A stretch of 64,000 nt of DNA from Haloterrigena salifodinae (GCF_003977755.1 NZ_RQWN01000001.1:248001-312000); one strand, 5' to 3'; counted from the first letter of the stretch, positions 37,010-46,185 are shown. The notes: generated from the letters alone by a model not told the origin. Made by a program: numbers and translations.

Positions 37010-37393
37010 GTTGATCGAACAGGGAAGCGCCGCGGATTCGTCGTCGGAGTGCTCGCCCTCGTCGCCGCGATGCTCGCCGTCGTTCCGCTGACGCGGTCGA
37101 TTCCGGTCGTCTTCGCCGTCATCGGCGTCACGTGGGCCGTCGTCTCCGTCACGACGGGGACGATCGTCACCCAGCTCGCGCCGGCGTCGATCCGCGGCGA
37201 GACGCTGGGTGCTTACAGCGCTCTCATGGCCTTCGCCGGCGGGCTCGACAGCATCATCGGCGGCTGACTCGCCGCCTCGAGTTACAGCCTCGCCTTCGCC
37301 GTCGCGGGCGGACTGGTGGTGGCGGAGACCACCGTCGGCCTGCCGTGGTACCGGACGATGACCGTCCCGGAACCGGATCGGTCCGTCGCCTGA
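37010..37393 (+). pseudogene. C-terminal fragment of an MFS transporter, with in-frame stop
   Basis: From about 37010 the frame reads DRTGKRRGFVVGVLALVA, then two membrane helices and GSALMAFAGG-type MFS sequence (SIRGETLGAYSALMAFAG). A TGA at 37265-37267 interrupts it where tryptophan is likely; the same frame continues with LAASSYSLAFAVAGGLVVA to a stop at 37391. The N-terminal ten or so helices are absent. It is a remnant of a major facilitator superfamily permease. Confidence 0.75.
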
Positions 37394-37478
37394 TCGCTTC
37401 GAAACCGGTGGAAAACGAAACGCGTCGACAAGAAAGACGGTTCGAGACGATTCGGTTGATTTCAGCCGTTAGACTGGA

Positions 37479-40400
37479 TCAACACTCGCTCCAGCCACAG
37501 GACTCGCAGGTCTTGCAGCCTTCGGAGAAGTACAGCGACATCGAGCCGCAGTCGGGACACTCGGGCGACTCGCCGGCCTCGATGAGGTCCTGCGTCGCGT
37601 CGTCTTCGGCGTCCCCGGCGCCGCCCTGAGCGGCCGCCGCGCCGCCGTCAGTCTTCGGCCCGTCGTACTCGATGGCGTCCGCGTCGGCGGACTCCTCGAG
37701 CGTCGCCTGCGTCGGGTATGGCTTGTCGATCTCGTCTTCGAGGTAGCGGCGCATCGCGGTGCCGATGGCGTCCGGGATGGACTGGATCTGCTCGCCCTTG
37801 TCCCAGGCGACCTTCGGCGAGCGGGTGCCACAGAGTTCGTCGACGATCTCCTCGGGATCGACACCCGAGCGCAGCGAGGTCGAGATGACCTTCGCCAGCG
37901 CCTCGGTGAAGGAGTTGGTGAACCCGCCCGAGTGGCCGATGTTGGCGAACAGTTCGAACGGCTGGCCGGTCTCGGGATCCTCGTTGATCGTCACGTAGAC
38001 CTTCCCGTAGCCGGTGTCGATGCGCTGGCTGACGCCCTGCAGGGCGTCGGGGCGCTCGCGCTTCTCGGTGAAGTCGACCTGCACGGGCTCGGCGTCGTCC
38101 GCGTCGCCGGACAGCGAGCCGAGGTCCGCCTCGAGAACGTCCTGTACGTCCTCGTTCTCGAGGAACGCCTCGAAGCCGCCGAAAATCTCATCGATCTGCT
38201 CGGCGAGCGCCTCGGCGGCCTCGGTCTCGTCGGCGAAGTCGGTGTTCTTCGCGCGCGTCGTCAGCACCTGCTTGCTGCGGGTGCCGTCGCGGTAGTAGGT
38301 GACACCCTTCCCGCCGTGCTCGTAGATGTACTCGAAGACGTCCTTGGCGTCCTCGAGCGTGGAGTCGTTGGGCGCGTTGACGGTCTTCGAGATGGCGGAG
38401 TCGACGCCCTGCTGACAGGCGACCTGCACGCCGGCGTGCTCTTTCGCCGAGAGGTCGCCGGTCGTGACGAACAGTTCGCCGATGGCGTCGGGCACCGTCG
38501 AGAGCCCCTCGACGCCGTTGAACTGGTTGGTCGCCATCTGCTCCTGGGCCTCCTCCTTGACGGCGTCGACGTCGATGTCGTTGTCCTCCAGCACGCGGAG
38601 GAAGTAGTCGTCGAACTCGACCAGCATCTCGTCGCCCTGGACGTCGTCGGAGACGTTCTTGTAGTAGGCGACGTTGTAGATCGGTTCACAGCCGCCGGTG
38701 GTGTTGCCGACCATCGAGGTCGTGCCGGTCGGCGCGATGGTCGTCGTGTTGTGGTTCCGGATCGAGAACCCGCCTTCCCACTCATCGGCGTCGAGGCCGG
38801 TCTGTTTCTCGAACCACTCGCGGTACTCGGTCGGGTTCGCGTACTTGGAGTTGTCCCACTCGTCGAAGCTGCCGCGCTCCTCGGCGAGTTCGTGGGACGC
38901 CCACTTCGAGCCGTGGTTAATGTGGCGCATCAGCTGGCGCGCGACCTCGTTGGAGGTCTCGCTGCCGTACTCCATCCCGAGCTGGATGTACAGCTGTGCC
39001 AGCCCCATGATGCCCAGGCCGATCTTGCGCATCTCCCGGACCTTCTGCTCGATCTTCTCGACCGGGAAGTCACTCATCGTGACGACGTTCTCGAGGAACC
39101 GCGTCCCCATCTCGATGCGGCGGTCGAACTCCTCGAAGTCGATCGCCTCCTCGAGGAAGGCATCGACGGCGTCCTCGAGCGACTCGTACTCGTCGCTGTG
39201 CTCGTCGTACCAGACGCGCCAGTCGGGCGCCTCGAAGTCCGCGAGCGTCGAGAGGTTAATGTGCCCGAGGTTACAGGCCTCGTACTCTTCGAGGGGCTGC
39301 TCGCCGCAGGGGTTCGTCGCGAGGATGCGGTGGTCGGGGTGTTTCTCGACGTCGAAGGAGTGCTGTTTGTTGACGCGCTCGAGGTAGATGACGCCGGGTT
39401 CGCCGTTCTCGTGGGCGCCCTCGACGATGTCGTCCCAGAGTTCCTCGGCCGGGATCGACAGCGCTTCGCCGACCTCGACGTGCTCGCCGAGACCGAACAT
39501 GTCGTAGAGCTCTTTCGTCTCTTCCGTCGCGATGTGGGGCTCGCCCGTTCGGGGGTTGGTGAACGTGAACTCCTCGCCGTCCTGCAGCGCTTCCATGAAG
39601 TCGTCGGTGATACCGACGGAGATGTTGAAGTTCGAGAGGTGGCCCTCGACGGCGTTCCGGAGGTATTTGGGGACCTTCCCCTCGTCGTCGATAAGTTCGC
39701 GGGCCTCGTCGAGCGCTTCCTGGAAGGAGTTGTGCGTGAAGTCGTCGGGGTCGTTCAGGCGCAGCGTTTCGGCCAGCGAGACGTCCTTGTTCTTGGCATG
39801 GATGAACTGGATGACGTCCGGGTGGGAGACGCGCATGACGCCCATCTGGGCGCCCCGTCGGGCGCCGCCCTGGGCGATCGTCTCGCACATCTGGTCGTAC
39901 GTGCGCATGAAGGTGATCGGGCCGCTGGCGATGCCGCCGGTCGAACCGACCGCGTCGCCGTAGGGACGAAGCTGCCAGAAGGCATAGCCCATGCCGCCGC
40001 CGCTCTGGAAGACCTGGGCGGCCTCCTTGGCGGTCTGGTGGATGTCGTCGATGTCGTCGTCGGGAGAGTCGACGAAACACGCCGAGAGCTGCTGGAGTTC
40101 GTCGCCCGCGTTCATCAGGGTCGGCGAGTTCGGCATGAAGTCGAGATTCTCCATCATGCCCTGGAACTCGTCGGCGACGTCCTCGACGTGGGTGCGGATC
40201 TCGTCGGGGAGTTCGGGGACGACGGTGTCGTAGGCGAACTTGTTGACGTTGTAGATAGAGAGCGTCGTCTCGTCGTCGTCCTCGGCGGTAGTGCCCGCTC
40301 CGAACACTTCCTCGGCGAGTTCGTCGCGCCGCGGGTGGTCGGGCTTGAGCTGATCGGGCGTGACCGTAATCTCGGTGTCGCGCTTGCGCGCCTCGAAGAC

Positions 40401-40607
40401 GGCCTCGGCAAGGGCGATGTTCTTGCCGACGCGGTCGAAGAGATCCTCCTGGTCCTCGATGAGTTCGCCGTCGGCATCCTTGCGCAGGTATCGCGCGGGT
40501 AGAATGTTGTGGTAGGCGTTGCCGGTCAGGCGCTCCTCGAGCGTGTCGCCGTCGGTGCGCTTGATCGGGAGGGTCAGATCTTCCGCGGAGAGTTCCGATT
40601 CGCTCAT
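37479..40607 (-). CDS. nrdJ: Adenosylcobalamin-dependent (class II) ribonucleoside-diphosphate reductase
   Basis: 1042 residues; reduces ribonucleotides to deoxyribonucleotides using coenzyme B12. Conserved blocks: NSPTLMNAG, LSACFVDSPDD, GGGMGYAFWQLRP, and ATNPCGEQPLEEYEACNLG, which contains an active-site cysteine and glutamate. PTGTTSMVGNTTGG carries the phosphate loop. The C-terminus has a four-cysteine zinc-ribbon-like tail (CPDCGSM then CKTCESCGW) used for thiol exchange. No separate small subunit is needed. The 5' region has an inverted repeat at 40731-40758. Confidence 0.95.
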   Translation of the reverse strand: MSESELSAEDLTLPIKRTDGDTLEERLTGNAYHNILPARYLRKDADGELIEDQEDLFDRVGKNIALAEAVFEARKRDTEITVTPDQLKPDHPRRDELAEEVFGAGTTAEDDDETTLSIYNVNKFAYDTVVPELPDEIRTHVEDVADEFQGMMENLDFMPNSPTLMNAGDELQQLSACFVDSPDDDIDDIHQTAKEAAQVFQSGGGMGYAFWQLRPYGDAVGSTGGIASGPITFMRTYDQMCETIAQGGARRGAQMGVMRVSHPDVIQFIHAKNKDVSLAETLRLNDPDDFTHNSFQEALDEARELIDDEGKVPKYLRNAVEGHLSNFNISVGITDDFMEALQDGEEFTFTNPRTGEPHIATEETKELYDMFGLGEHVEVGEALSIPAEELWDDIVEGAHENGEPGVIYLERVNKQHSFDVEKHPDHRILATNPCGEQPLEEYEACNLGHINLSTLADFEAPDWRVWYDEHSDEYESLEDAVDAFLEEAIDFEEFDRRIEMGTRFLENVVTMSDFPVEKIEQKVREMRKIGLGIMGLAQLYIQLGMEYGSETSNEVARQLMRHINHGSKWASHELAEERGSFDEWDNSKYANPTEYREWFEKQTGLDADEWEGGFSIRNHNTTTIAPTGTTSMVGNTTGGCEPIYNVAYYKNVSDDVQGDEMLVEFDDYFLRVLEDNDIDVDAVKEEAQEQMATNQFNGVEGLSTVPDAIGELFVTTGDLSAKEHAGVQVACQQGVDSAISKTVNAPNDSTLEDAKDVFEYIYEHGGKGVTYYRDGTRSKQVLTTRAKNTDFADETEAAEALAEQIDEIFGGFEAFLENEDVQDVLEADLGSLSGDADDAEPVQVDFTEKRERPDALQGVSQRIDTGYGKVYVTINEDPETGQPFELFANIGHSGGFTNSFTEALAKVISTSLRSGVDPEEIVDELCGTRSPKVAWDKGEQIQSIPDAIGTAMRRYLEDEIDKPYPTQATLEESADADAIEYDGPKTDGGAAAAQGGAGDAEDDATQDLIEAGESPECPDCGSMSLYFSEGCKTCESCGWSEC

Positions 40608-41039
40608 GCGCGGGTCACCTCGTAGTTCCCCCGCCGCAGGGTGGCGATTCTAGCGTGGGTCCGAGTGCTGGCTCGCATCATTCGTGACGAAGGTTCGGTA
40701 GACATCGGTCCATCTTAAAACGTGGTGTTGTTGTCCTACTTTTCTTGTATTAGGACAAGTTCAGTTGGATAGATGTCTCTGGGGTCCTTTCGTATCCTAT
40801 CGTTCCGGGTTCGATCACGGCTACTCGAGACGGCCGTAACCGTGGCTATCAACACCTACAACGCCGACGGTCTTAACGATTTTCAGAGCGTCCTGAAAGT
40901 AATCCTCAGCGGGTATATTCAGCGCGCTGTCGTGTGGTTTTCGGCTCCAAACCGACCTCTCCGCGCTTCGAAGAGTCACGTGATCGATTTGTTCATTCTA
41001 TCCGGAAAGATTACGTCCCTGCAATACGCAGGATTTCCC
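40608..41039. other. Intergenic region upstream of nrdJ
   Basis: No gene is convincing; a plus frame from 40773 is the extension of the small membrane gene at 41040 but begins with non-conserved-looking sequence. A perfect 8-bp inverted repeat (40731-40758) lies in an AT-rich patch, annotated separately. No cobalamin riboswitch structure is recognisable. Confidence 0.5.
40731..40758. promoter_or_regulatory. Perfect inverted repeat, candidate operator of nrdJ
   Basis: Arms TTGTCCTA (40731-40738) and TAGGACAA (40751-40758) with a 12-base AT-rich spacer, 124 bases upstream of the nrdJ start codon. A dimeric regulator or hairpin could use it. It does not match the bacterial NrdR box as I know it. 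Confidence 0.45.
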
Positions 41040-41228
41040 ATGGTCGAACCATTGACCTCGTCGACCGTTCTGCTCGTGCTGGCGGGTCTGGCCGCGCTGG
41101 CGGTCGCCGTCGTCGCAATCAAAATCGCGATCAAACTGGCGATCCGCGTCGGTATCGTCTCCGCTATCGTCCTCGCCGGCCTCTACACGGCCGGCGTCAC
41201 CGACCTGTCGTTCCTGCCGTTCTTCTAA
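41040..41228 (+). CDS. Small hydrophobic membrane protein
   Basis: 62 residues, almost wholly hydrophobic: two helices (about 8-30 and 33-52) with IKIAIKLAIRVGI in between. The ATG at 41040 is supported by the sharp change from non-coding-looking sequence. Similar microproteins are widespread in haloarchaea without known function. It converges on trpG. Confidence 0.6.
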   Translation: MVEPLTSSTVLLVLAGLAALAVAVVAIKIAIKLAIRVGIVSAIVLAGLYTAGVTDLSFLPFF

Positions 41229-41392
41229 CTCGGTATTGGACCCGGTCCGTAGGTATCGCGTCGATGCGAGAGGTTCAGCCGGTGCATCGTTAGTTTCGGT
41301 CTCGACGCTGCGTGGTCTCGAGATGCCCGTCAGTTTCTCGGGTTCGAACTCGGCACACCGACACTCCGTTATGGCCCGCTCGAGGAGACAGC

Positions 41393-42043
41393 TCAGCCGT
41401 CGATCGACTCGAGAAAGTTCTCGATCACGTCGTGACCGACCGCCGTGAGCACGCTCTCGGGGTGGAACTGCACGGCCTCGATCGGATGCTCGCGGTGGCG
41501 GACCCCCATCACGAGCGTCTCGCCGTCGTGTTCCGCCGTCGCCGTCACGTCGAAGCAGTCGGGCACCTCGGTCGCGATCAGCGAGTGATACCGGCCGGCG
41601 CGAAGGCCCTGTTCGAGGCCCGCAAAGACACCCTTGCCGTCGTGGTCGACGGCGGAGGCCTTGCCGTGGATCGGCGCCGGCGCCCGGCCGACGGTCCCGC
41701 CGTACTCGTAGACGGCCGCCTCGAGCCCGAGACAGACGCCCAGCGTCGGCACCTCGGGACTCACTTCCCGGAGCACGTCCATCGTGACGCCGACGTCGCG
41801 GTCGTTCTTCGGGTGGCCAGGTCCCGGGCTGACGATGATCGCGTCGGGGTCGACGGCGCGAACGTCCGCAAGCGAGGCGGTGTTCTTCACGACCGCGGTT
41901 TCGGTGCCCTCGTGCTGGCTGACGTACTCGACTAAGTTGTACGTAAAGGAGTCGTAGTTGTCGACGAACAGCACCGTCAGCGGCTCCGCCTCGCCGCCCG
42001 CGTCCGATTCCTCGGTTTCGGCCGCGTCGTCCATCGTACTCAT
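41393..42043 (-). CDS. trpG: Anthranilate synthase component II (glutamine amidotransferase)
   Basis: 216 residues. Class I glutamine amidotransferase: VDNYDSFTYNL, SPGPGHP, the nucleophile in GVCLGLEA, and HPESVLT with the catalytic His-Glu. The nucleophile elbow has LEA where bacterial TrpG has HQA. It supplies ammonia to TrpE. The first codon overlaps the trpE stop by four bases. An acidic 20-residue leader (MSTMDDAAETEESD) offers a second ATG at codon 4 as an alternative start. It is the last gene of the trpDFEG operon. Confidence 0.93.
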   Translation of the reverse strand: MSTMDDAAETEESDAGGEAEPLTVLFVDNYDSFTYNLVEYVSQHEGTETAVVKNTASLADVRAVDPDAIIVSPGPGHPKNDRDVGVTMDVLREVSPEVPTLGVCLGLEAAVYEYGGTVGRAPAPIHGKASAVDHDGKGVFAGLEQGLRAGRYHSLIATEVPDCFDVTATAEHDGETLVMGVRHREHPIEAVQFHPESVLTAVGHDVIENFLESIDG

Positions 42044-43746
42044 CGGCTCACCTCCGGCGAGGACTCGAGTTCGTCGCCTGCCTCGTCGCCCTCGATCGCC
42101 TCGAGGGCAGCGAGGACGCCGCCCATCTTCTTCTCGGTCTCCTCGTACTCGGCGGTCGGATCGCTGTCGGCGACCAGCCCGGCGCCGGCGCGGACGGTGA
42201 TCCGATCCCGATTTCCTTCGTCCTCTACGGTGGCGGTCCGGATCACGATCGCGAAGTCTGCGTCGCCACACCACGAGTAGTAGCCGACGCCGCCGCCGTA
42301 CAGGCCTCGCGGCTCGGCCTCGAGGTCGTCGATGATCTCCATCGCCCGGATCTTCGGCGCGCCCGAGAGGGTGCCGGCGGGGAACGAGGCCCGCGTCGCG
42401 TCGAAGGCATCGGGAGACGAAGTCTCCCGGCTTGCCGAACGTGGTTCGGCAACGTCCGCGTCGCTCGCGAGGTCGCCCGTCACCGTCGACTCGATGTGCT
42501 GGACGTGGCTGTACTTGAGCACGTTCATGAACTCGTCGACGCGGACCGAGCCCGCTTCCGAGACGCGGCGCACGTCGTTTCGCGCCAGATCGACCAGCAT
42601 CGTGTGCTCGGCCCGCTCCTTCTCGTCGGCCAGCATCTCGCCGGCCAGCCGGCGGTCCTCGACGGGACTCGAGCCCCGATCGCAGGTGCCGGCGATCGGG
42701 TTGGACATGACCTCGCGCCCGCGTACGGAGACCAGCGTCTCGGGGCTCGCGCCGACGACGGTCAGGTCGTCGTGCTCGAGCAGGTACATGTACGGCGACG
42801 GGTTGACGTCGCGCATCGCCTCGTAGAAGCCGAGGGGATCGACGTCGCCGTACAGTTCGCGGGTCCGAGAGACGACGCCCTGGTAGATGTCGCCGTCGAG
42901 GACGTGTTCCTTGGCCCGGCGGACGCTCTCTTCGTACTCGGCTTTCGGCCCGACGACCTCGTCCTCCCGGACGAACCCGCCGGTCTCCGGCGCCGACGCG
43001 GCCCGCAGCGTTTCCGCGACGGCCTCGGCCTCCTCGAGGACGGCGTCGTAGACCGCGTCGGGGTCGTCGTCGGCCTCGATGATCGGCGTACAGTCCAGCG
43101 AGACCGACCCGTCACGCTCGTCAAACGCGAGCGTCTTCGTCGTCAGGACGAACTGCGCGTCCGGGAACCGCGACTCGGGTCGCTCGCGGCCGACCTCCTC
43201 GAGCCAGAGGTCGTAGACGGCGTCGTAGGCGAGGAAGCCGACCAGCCCGCCGGTCAGGTGCTGGCGGTCGTGTTCGGGCGGGTTCGCGAAGCGGACATCC
43301 GGCATCGCCGCCCGGAGCGAGTCGACGGTGTCGCCCTCGGGGTCGGTCTCGATCAGATCCCGAGGCGCGTCGTCCGTGAGTCGCTCGACCGTCGTCTCTT
43401 CGGGATCGACCGTGACGACGGCATCGGGGTCGTAGCCGACGTAGGAGTAGCGCGCGTGGCGGTCCGCGTCCGCCGAACTCGGCCGGAAGGCGCCGTCCGG
43501 GTCGCTCGAGGCGGTCTTTTCGGCGCTCTCGAGCAGGAAGGCGTACGGCGACCGCTCCCGGTCGCTCGAGTCCGAGCGGCCGGTGAGGGCAGCGTAGGCC
43601 TCGAGGGGCGTCGTCTCCACGTCGAGGGTCGCGACGGCGCGGACGACGACCGGTCGGTCCTCGTCCTCGCCCGCGTGCTCGCGGAACGTCTCCCGGTCGA
43701 CGTCGAGCGTCGGCGAAACGTCGGGTTCGGTGTCGGAGTCACTCAT
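42040..43746 (-). CDS. trpE: Anthranilate synthase component I
   Basis: 568 residues; makes anthranilate from chorismate and ammonia. The chorismate-binding core is clear: PSPYMYLLE, SNPIAGTCDRG, DLARNDVRRVSEAGSVRV, FPAGTLSGAPKIRAMEII and GLYGGGVGYYSW. The tryptophan feedback site should lie in the N-terminal part, where the LLESAEK motif is present. Acidic insertions lengthen the protein. Gene order is trpD-trpF-trpE-trpG; a seven-base gap separates it from trpF. Confidence 0.95.
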   Translation of the reverse strand: MSDSDTEPDVSPTLDVDRETFREHAGEDEDRPVVVRAVATLDVETTPLEAYAALTGRSDSSDRERSPYAFLLESAEKTASSDPDGAFRPSSADADRHARYSYVGYDPDAVVTVDPEETTVERLTDDAPRDLIETDPEGDTVDSLRAAMPDVRFANPPEHDRQHLTGGLVGFLAYDAVYDLWLEEVGRERPESRFPDAQFVLTTKTLAFDERDGSVSLDCTPIIEADDDPDAVYDAVLEEAEAVAETLRAASAPETGGFVREDEVVGPKAEYEESVRRAKEHVLDGDIYQGVVSRTRELYGDVDPLGFYEAMRDVNPSPYMYLLEHDDLTVVGASPETLVSVRGREVMSNPIAGTCDRGSSPVEDRRLAGEMLADEKERAEHTMLVDLARNDVRRVSEAGSVRVDEFMNVLKYSHVQHIESTVTGDLASDADVAEPRSASRETSSPDAFDATRASFPAGTLSGAPKIRAMEIIDDLEAEPRGLYGGGVGYYSWCGDADFAIVIRTATVEDEGNRDRITVRAGAGLVADSDPTAEYEETEKKMGGVLAALEAIEGDEAGDELESSPEVSR

Positions 43747-43753
43747 GGGTGGA

Positions 43754-44404
43754 TCACGGCTCCGCCGTTCGTCGGGCGCTCTTGGCTCGGTCGACGAACG
43801 ATCGCACGGCCGTCGGGTCCTTGACGCCGCCTTCGGCCTCGACGCCGCTGGCGACGTCGACCGCGAACGGCTCGACCGTCCGGACGGCGTCCGCGACGTT
43901 GTCGGGCGTGAGTCCCCCCGCGAGGATCAGCGGCGATTCGAGGTCCGCGGTCGCCATCCGCGTCTGGTCCCAGTCGTGGGTCTCGCCGGTGCCGCCGCCG
44001 CCGTCCGCGGCCGGCGTGTCGACGAGGAGCCCGTCGACCAGGTCGTCGTAGGTCTCGGCCCGGACCGCGTCGTCGGCGTCGACGGCGAGCAGGAGTTTGC
44101 TGTCGATCTGCGCGCGGAGGTAGGCGAGGTCCCCCACCTGAATGGTGCCGTGGAACTGGATCGCGTCGGGTTCGACCGTCTCGACCAACTCGATCGTTCG
44201 CTCCAGACTCGAGGGCATCGTCACGAGGACGGTCGTCACGAACGGCGGCGCGGCGTCGACGAGTTCGCGGGCGCGCTCGACCGCAACCTCCCGCGGGGTG
44301 TCGACGGAGACGTCGCAGATGATCCCGAGGGCGTCGGCGCCGGCCGCGACGGCCGTCTCGAGGTCGTCCTCGTTGGTCAGCCCGCAGATCTTCACCCGCG
44401 TCAT
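43754..44404 (-). CDS. trpF: Phosphoribosylanthranilate isomerase
   Basis: 216 residues of a TIM barrel. MTRVKICGLTNEDDL carries the conserved Cys-Gly motif and catalytic cysteine (Cys7), and ILAGGLTPDNVADAV is the phosphate-binding end. The catalytic Asp is in the VDTPAADGGGG loop region. It converts N-(5-phosphoribosyl)anthranilate to CdRP. The start overlaps the stop of trpD by four bases. Confidence 0.94.
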   Translation of the reverse strand: MTRVKICGLTNEDDLETAVAAGADALGIICDVSVDTPREVAVERARELVDAAPPFVTTVLVTMPSSLERTIELVETVEPDAIQFHGTIQVGDLAYLRAQIDSKLLLAVDADDAVRAETYDDLVDGLLVDTPAADGGGGTGETHDWDQTRMATADLESPLILAGGLTPDNVADAVRTVEPFAVDVASGVEAEGGVKDPTAVRSFVDRAKSARRTAEP

Positions 44405-45417
44405 CGTCCACCGGGTTCGGCCACTTCGCCCCGGAGGTGGTCGAGTTTCGTCGCGGCGTCGCCGGACTCGATCGCCTCGCGAGCGGCGTCGGCACCGGCC
44501 TCGAGCGAGTCGGCTTCGCCGGCGACGTAGATCGCCGCGCCGGCGTTCGCGAGGATGACGTCCCGTTTCGCACCCGTGACGTCACCCGCGACGATGCCGC
44601 GCATGTCGGCGGCGTTCTCCGCGGGCGAACCGCCCGAGATGGCTTCGATGTCGTGTTCCTCGAGGCCGAGGTCAGCGGGCTCGAGAGTGTACTCCTCGAC
44701 GTCCGAACCGGTCACTTCTGCGGCGACGGTCTCGCCGTGGATTGCGATCTCGTCGGTACCCGCGCCGTGGACGACTAAGGCGCGCTCGACGTCCATCCGC
44801 GAGAGAGCGTCCGCGAGGACGGGGACGAGATCGGGGTCGTAGACGCCGATGACCTGTGCGTTCGCGCCGGCAGGGTTCGTCAGCGGGCCGAGAGCGTTGA
44901 AAATCGTCCGCATGCCGAGTTCCTTGCGCGGACCGATGACGGCCTTCATCGCGGGGTGGAAGACGGGCGCGAGCATGAAGCCGATGCCGTCGCGCTCGAT
45001 CGCTTCCTCGACTGCGGGGGGTTCAGCCTCGACGTCGACGCCGACCTCCTCCAGGACGTCCGCGCTGCCCGACGACGACGACACGGAGTAGTTGCCGTGT
45101 TTAGCGACCGGAACGCCGGCCCCGGCGGCGACGATCGCGCTGGTCGTCGAGACGTTGATCGTATCGTAGTCGTCCCCGCCGGTGCCGCAGGTGTCGACCA
45201 GCGGCTCGCGGTCCGGCGTGATCGTCCTGGCTGCGTTGCGCATTCCTTCGGCGAAGCCGGCGATTTCGGCTTCCGTCTCCCCTTTCGCTCGCAGCGCCGC
45301 CAGCAGCGCGCCGATCTGTGCCTCCGTCGCGCCCTCGAAGACGGCCGTCGAGGCCGCTCGAGCGTCTTCCTGTGTAAGATCCTCGCCCTCGGTCACCCGT
45401 TCGACGTACTCCTGCAT
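44401..45417 (-). CDS. trpD: Anthranilate phosphoribosyltransferase
   Basis: 338 residues from ATG 45417, giving MQEYVERVTEGEDLTQEDA. The PRPP-binding DTCGTGGDDYDTINVSTT, GNYSVSSSSGSADVLEEVG and FHPAMKAVIGPRKELG are family signatures. It joins anthranilate to PRPP. First gene of the operon; the remaining trp genes (trpCBA) are elsewhere, as is usual in haloarchaea. Confidence 0.95.
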   Translation of the reverse strand: MQEYVERVTEGEDLTQEDARAASTAVFEGATEAQIGALLAALRAKGETEAEIAGFAEGMRNAARTITPDREPLVDTCGTGGDDYDTINVSTTSAIVAAGAGVPVAKHGNYSVSSSSGSADVLEEVGVDVEAEPPAVEEAIERDGIGFMLAPVFHPAMKAVIGPRKELGMRTIFNALGPLTNPAGANAQVIGVYDPDLVPVLADALSRMDVERALVVHGAGTDEIAIHGETVAAEVTGSDVEEYTLEPADLGLEEHDIEAISGGSPAENAADMRGIVAGDVTGAKRDVILANAGAAIYVAGEADSLEAGADAAREAIESGDAATKLDHLRGEVAEPGGR

Positions 45418-45428
45418 AGTGATCACCA

Positions 45429-45475
45429 ATGTACGTAGTTGTCTTGTAATGACCAAATGAGTACATCGACTTAAG
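45429..45475 (-). promoter_or_regulatory. trp operon promoter with inverted repeat
   Basis: CTTAAGT (45469-45475 on the minus strand) is a TATA-like box about 55 bases before the trpD ATG. Between it and the start codon lies a 6-bp inverted repeat (ATGTAC at 45429-45434 and GTACAT at 45461-45466) that straddles the expected transcription start, a place where a repressor could act. No attenuator-like leader peptide is visible. Confidence 0.4.
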
Positions 45476-45600
45476 CGTGTCGGAGGTCATCGTGCGGTGG
45501 TGTCGCGTACGGCGTCCGATTCGAAACCTTCAATTATGGTGGCCAGCAAGGATTGAGTGCAGGCGAGGTGGCGACGGACGCCACGCAAGCGAAACCAGGC

Positions 45601-45675
45601 GGGTTGGTGGTCTAGTCTGGTTATGACACCTCCTTGACATGGAGGAGGCCGGCAGTTCAAATCTGCCCCAACCCA
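45601..45675 (+). tRNA. tRNA-Val (GAC)
   Basis: 75 nt. Acceptor GGGTTGG/CCAACCC with discriminator A; anticodon stem CCTCC/GGAGG around loop TTGACAT, anticodon GAC; T-stem GGCAG/CTGCC with loop TTCAAAT. CCA is not encoded. Its 3' end is duplicated 142 bases downstream, so it has served as an integration site. Confidence 0.95.
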
Positions 45676-45845
45676 TTTCTGACGGAACAACAGCCGACGA
45701 GCGGAGCGTGACGATACCGTCACGCGACGCGAGTCGTTTGTTCCGTAGAAATTGTTACGGGAGATTTGAACTAGACGAGTCACGCGCAGCGAACGCGAGT
45801 GAGCGAGCACGTCTCGGCGTAGTTCAAATCTGCCCCAACCCATTT
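45654..45845. repeat. Duplicated tRNA-Val 3' end (att-like direct repeat)
   Basis: A 25-base sequence covering the tRNA T-arm, acceptor and four following bases (45654-45678) is repeated exactly at 45821-45845. Such duplication of a tRNA 3' end is the footprint of tyrosine-recombinase integration. The second copy joins the repeat unit 45749-45834. Confidence 0.85.
45749..45834. repeat. Direct repeat, left copy, with T-arm-mimic dyad
   Basis: 86 bases nearly identical to 48497-48583. It contains inverted arms GATTTGAACTA (45762-45772) and TAGTTCAAATC (45820-45830) around a spacer of CGAACGCGAG/TGAGCGAGC type. The right arm is the T-loop sequence of tRNA-Val, so both strands present a T-arm-like word. 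Confidence 0.8.
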
Positions 45846-45861
45846 TCCTTCCGCTGATATC

Positions 45862-46185
45862 CTAACTAGCAGACGCGGCCGGGTTCTTATCAGAAGTCGC
45901 TTTTCGTGGGTGAGTCACGTCGGGTGGCCTACCGTTGTTGATGTGGGATTGTCGTCCCGTCTCGTGGTTCAGATACCCCGTATCGGCTTCAAGGACACAA
46001 ACTATTCCTGCCTCCGTTAGCGCGTAGAGGTGTTCACCGATCTCTCTCGCGCCGAGGGATCGGTTCATGTATGTTCACTCTTCGAACGAGGGTGCGCCCT
46101 GTGGGTGGCCGACAATGTCTGCGATGATATCTGCACGCGGTTTCACGTTGGTGACCACGTCGATATCGGGCCGGTCAGTCGTCAT
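45862..46185 (-). pseudogene. Winged-helix regulator of a mobile element, interrupted by a stop codon
   Basis: The frame from ATG 46185 reads MTTDRPDIDVVTNVKPRADI, then IADIVGHPQGAPSFEE and a TGA. In the same frame it continues TYMNRSLGAREIGEHLYAL, TEAGIVCVLE to a stop at 45862. Together this resembles the winged-helix domain of small haloarchaeal virus/plasmid regulators, cut short at the C-terminus. A start at 46068 could still give a 68-residue fragment. Confidence 0.6.

Noticed and set aside
37932-40502. 856-codon plus-strand frame opposite nrdJ
   Set aside because: Antisense shadow of a strongly conserved enzyme gene; product is a Val/Asp/Leu-rich sequence without motifs.
40608-40730. 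Cobalamin riboswitch before nrdJ
   Set aside because: No B12-box-like sequence or conserved helices could be seen, and such riboswitches are not expected in haloarchaea.
45639-45857. Plus-strand frame running through tRNA-Val and its duplicated end
   Set aside because: It is made of tRNA and repeat sequence.
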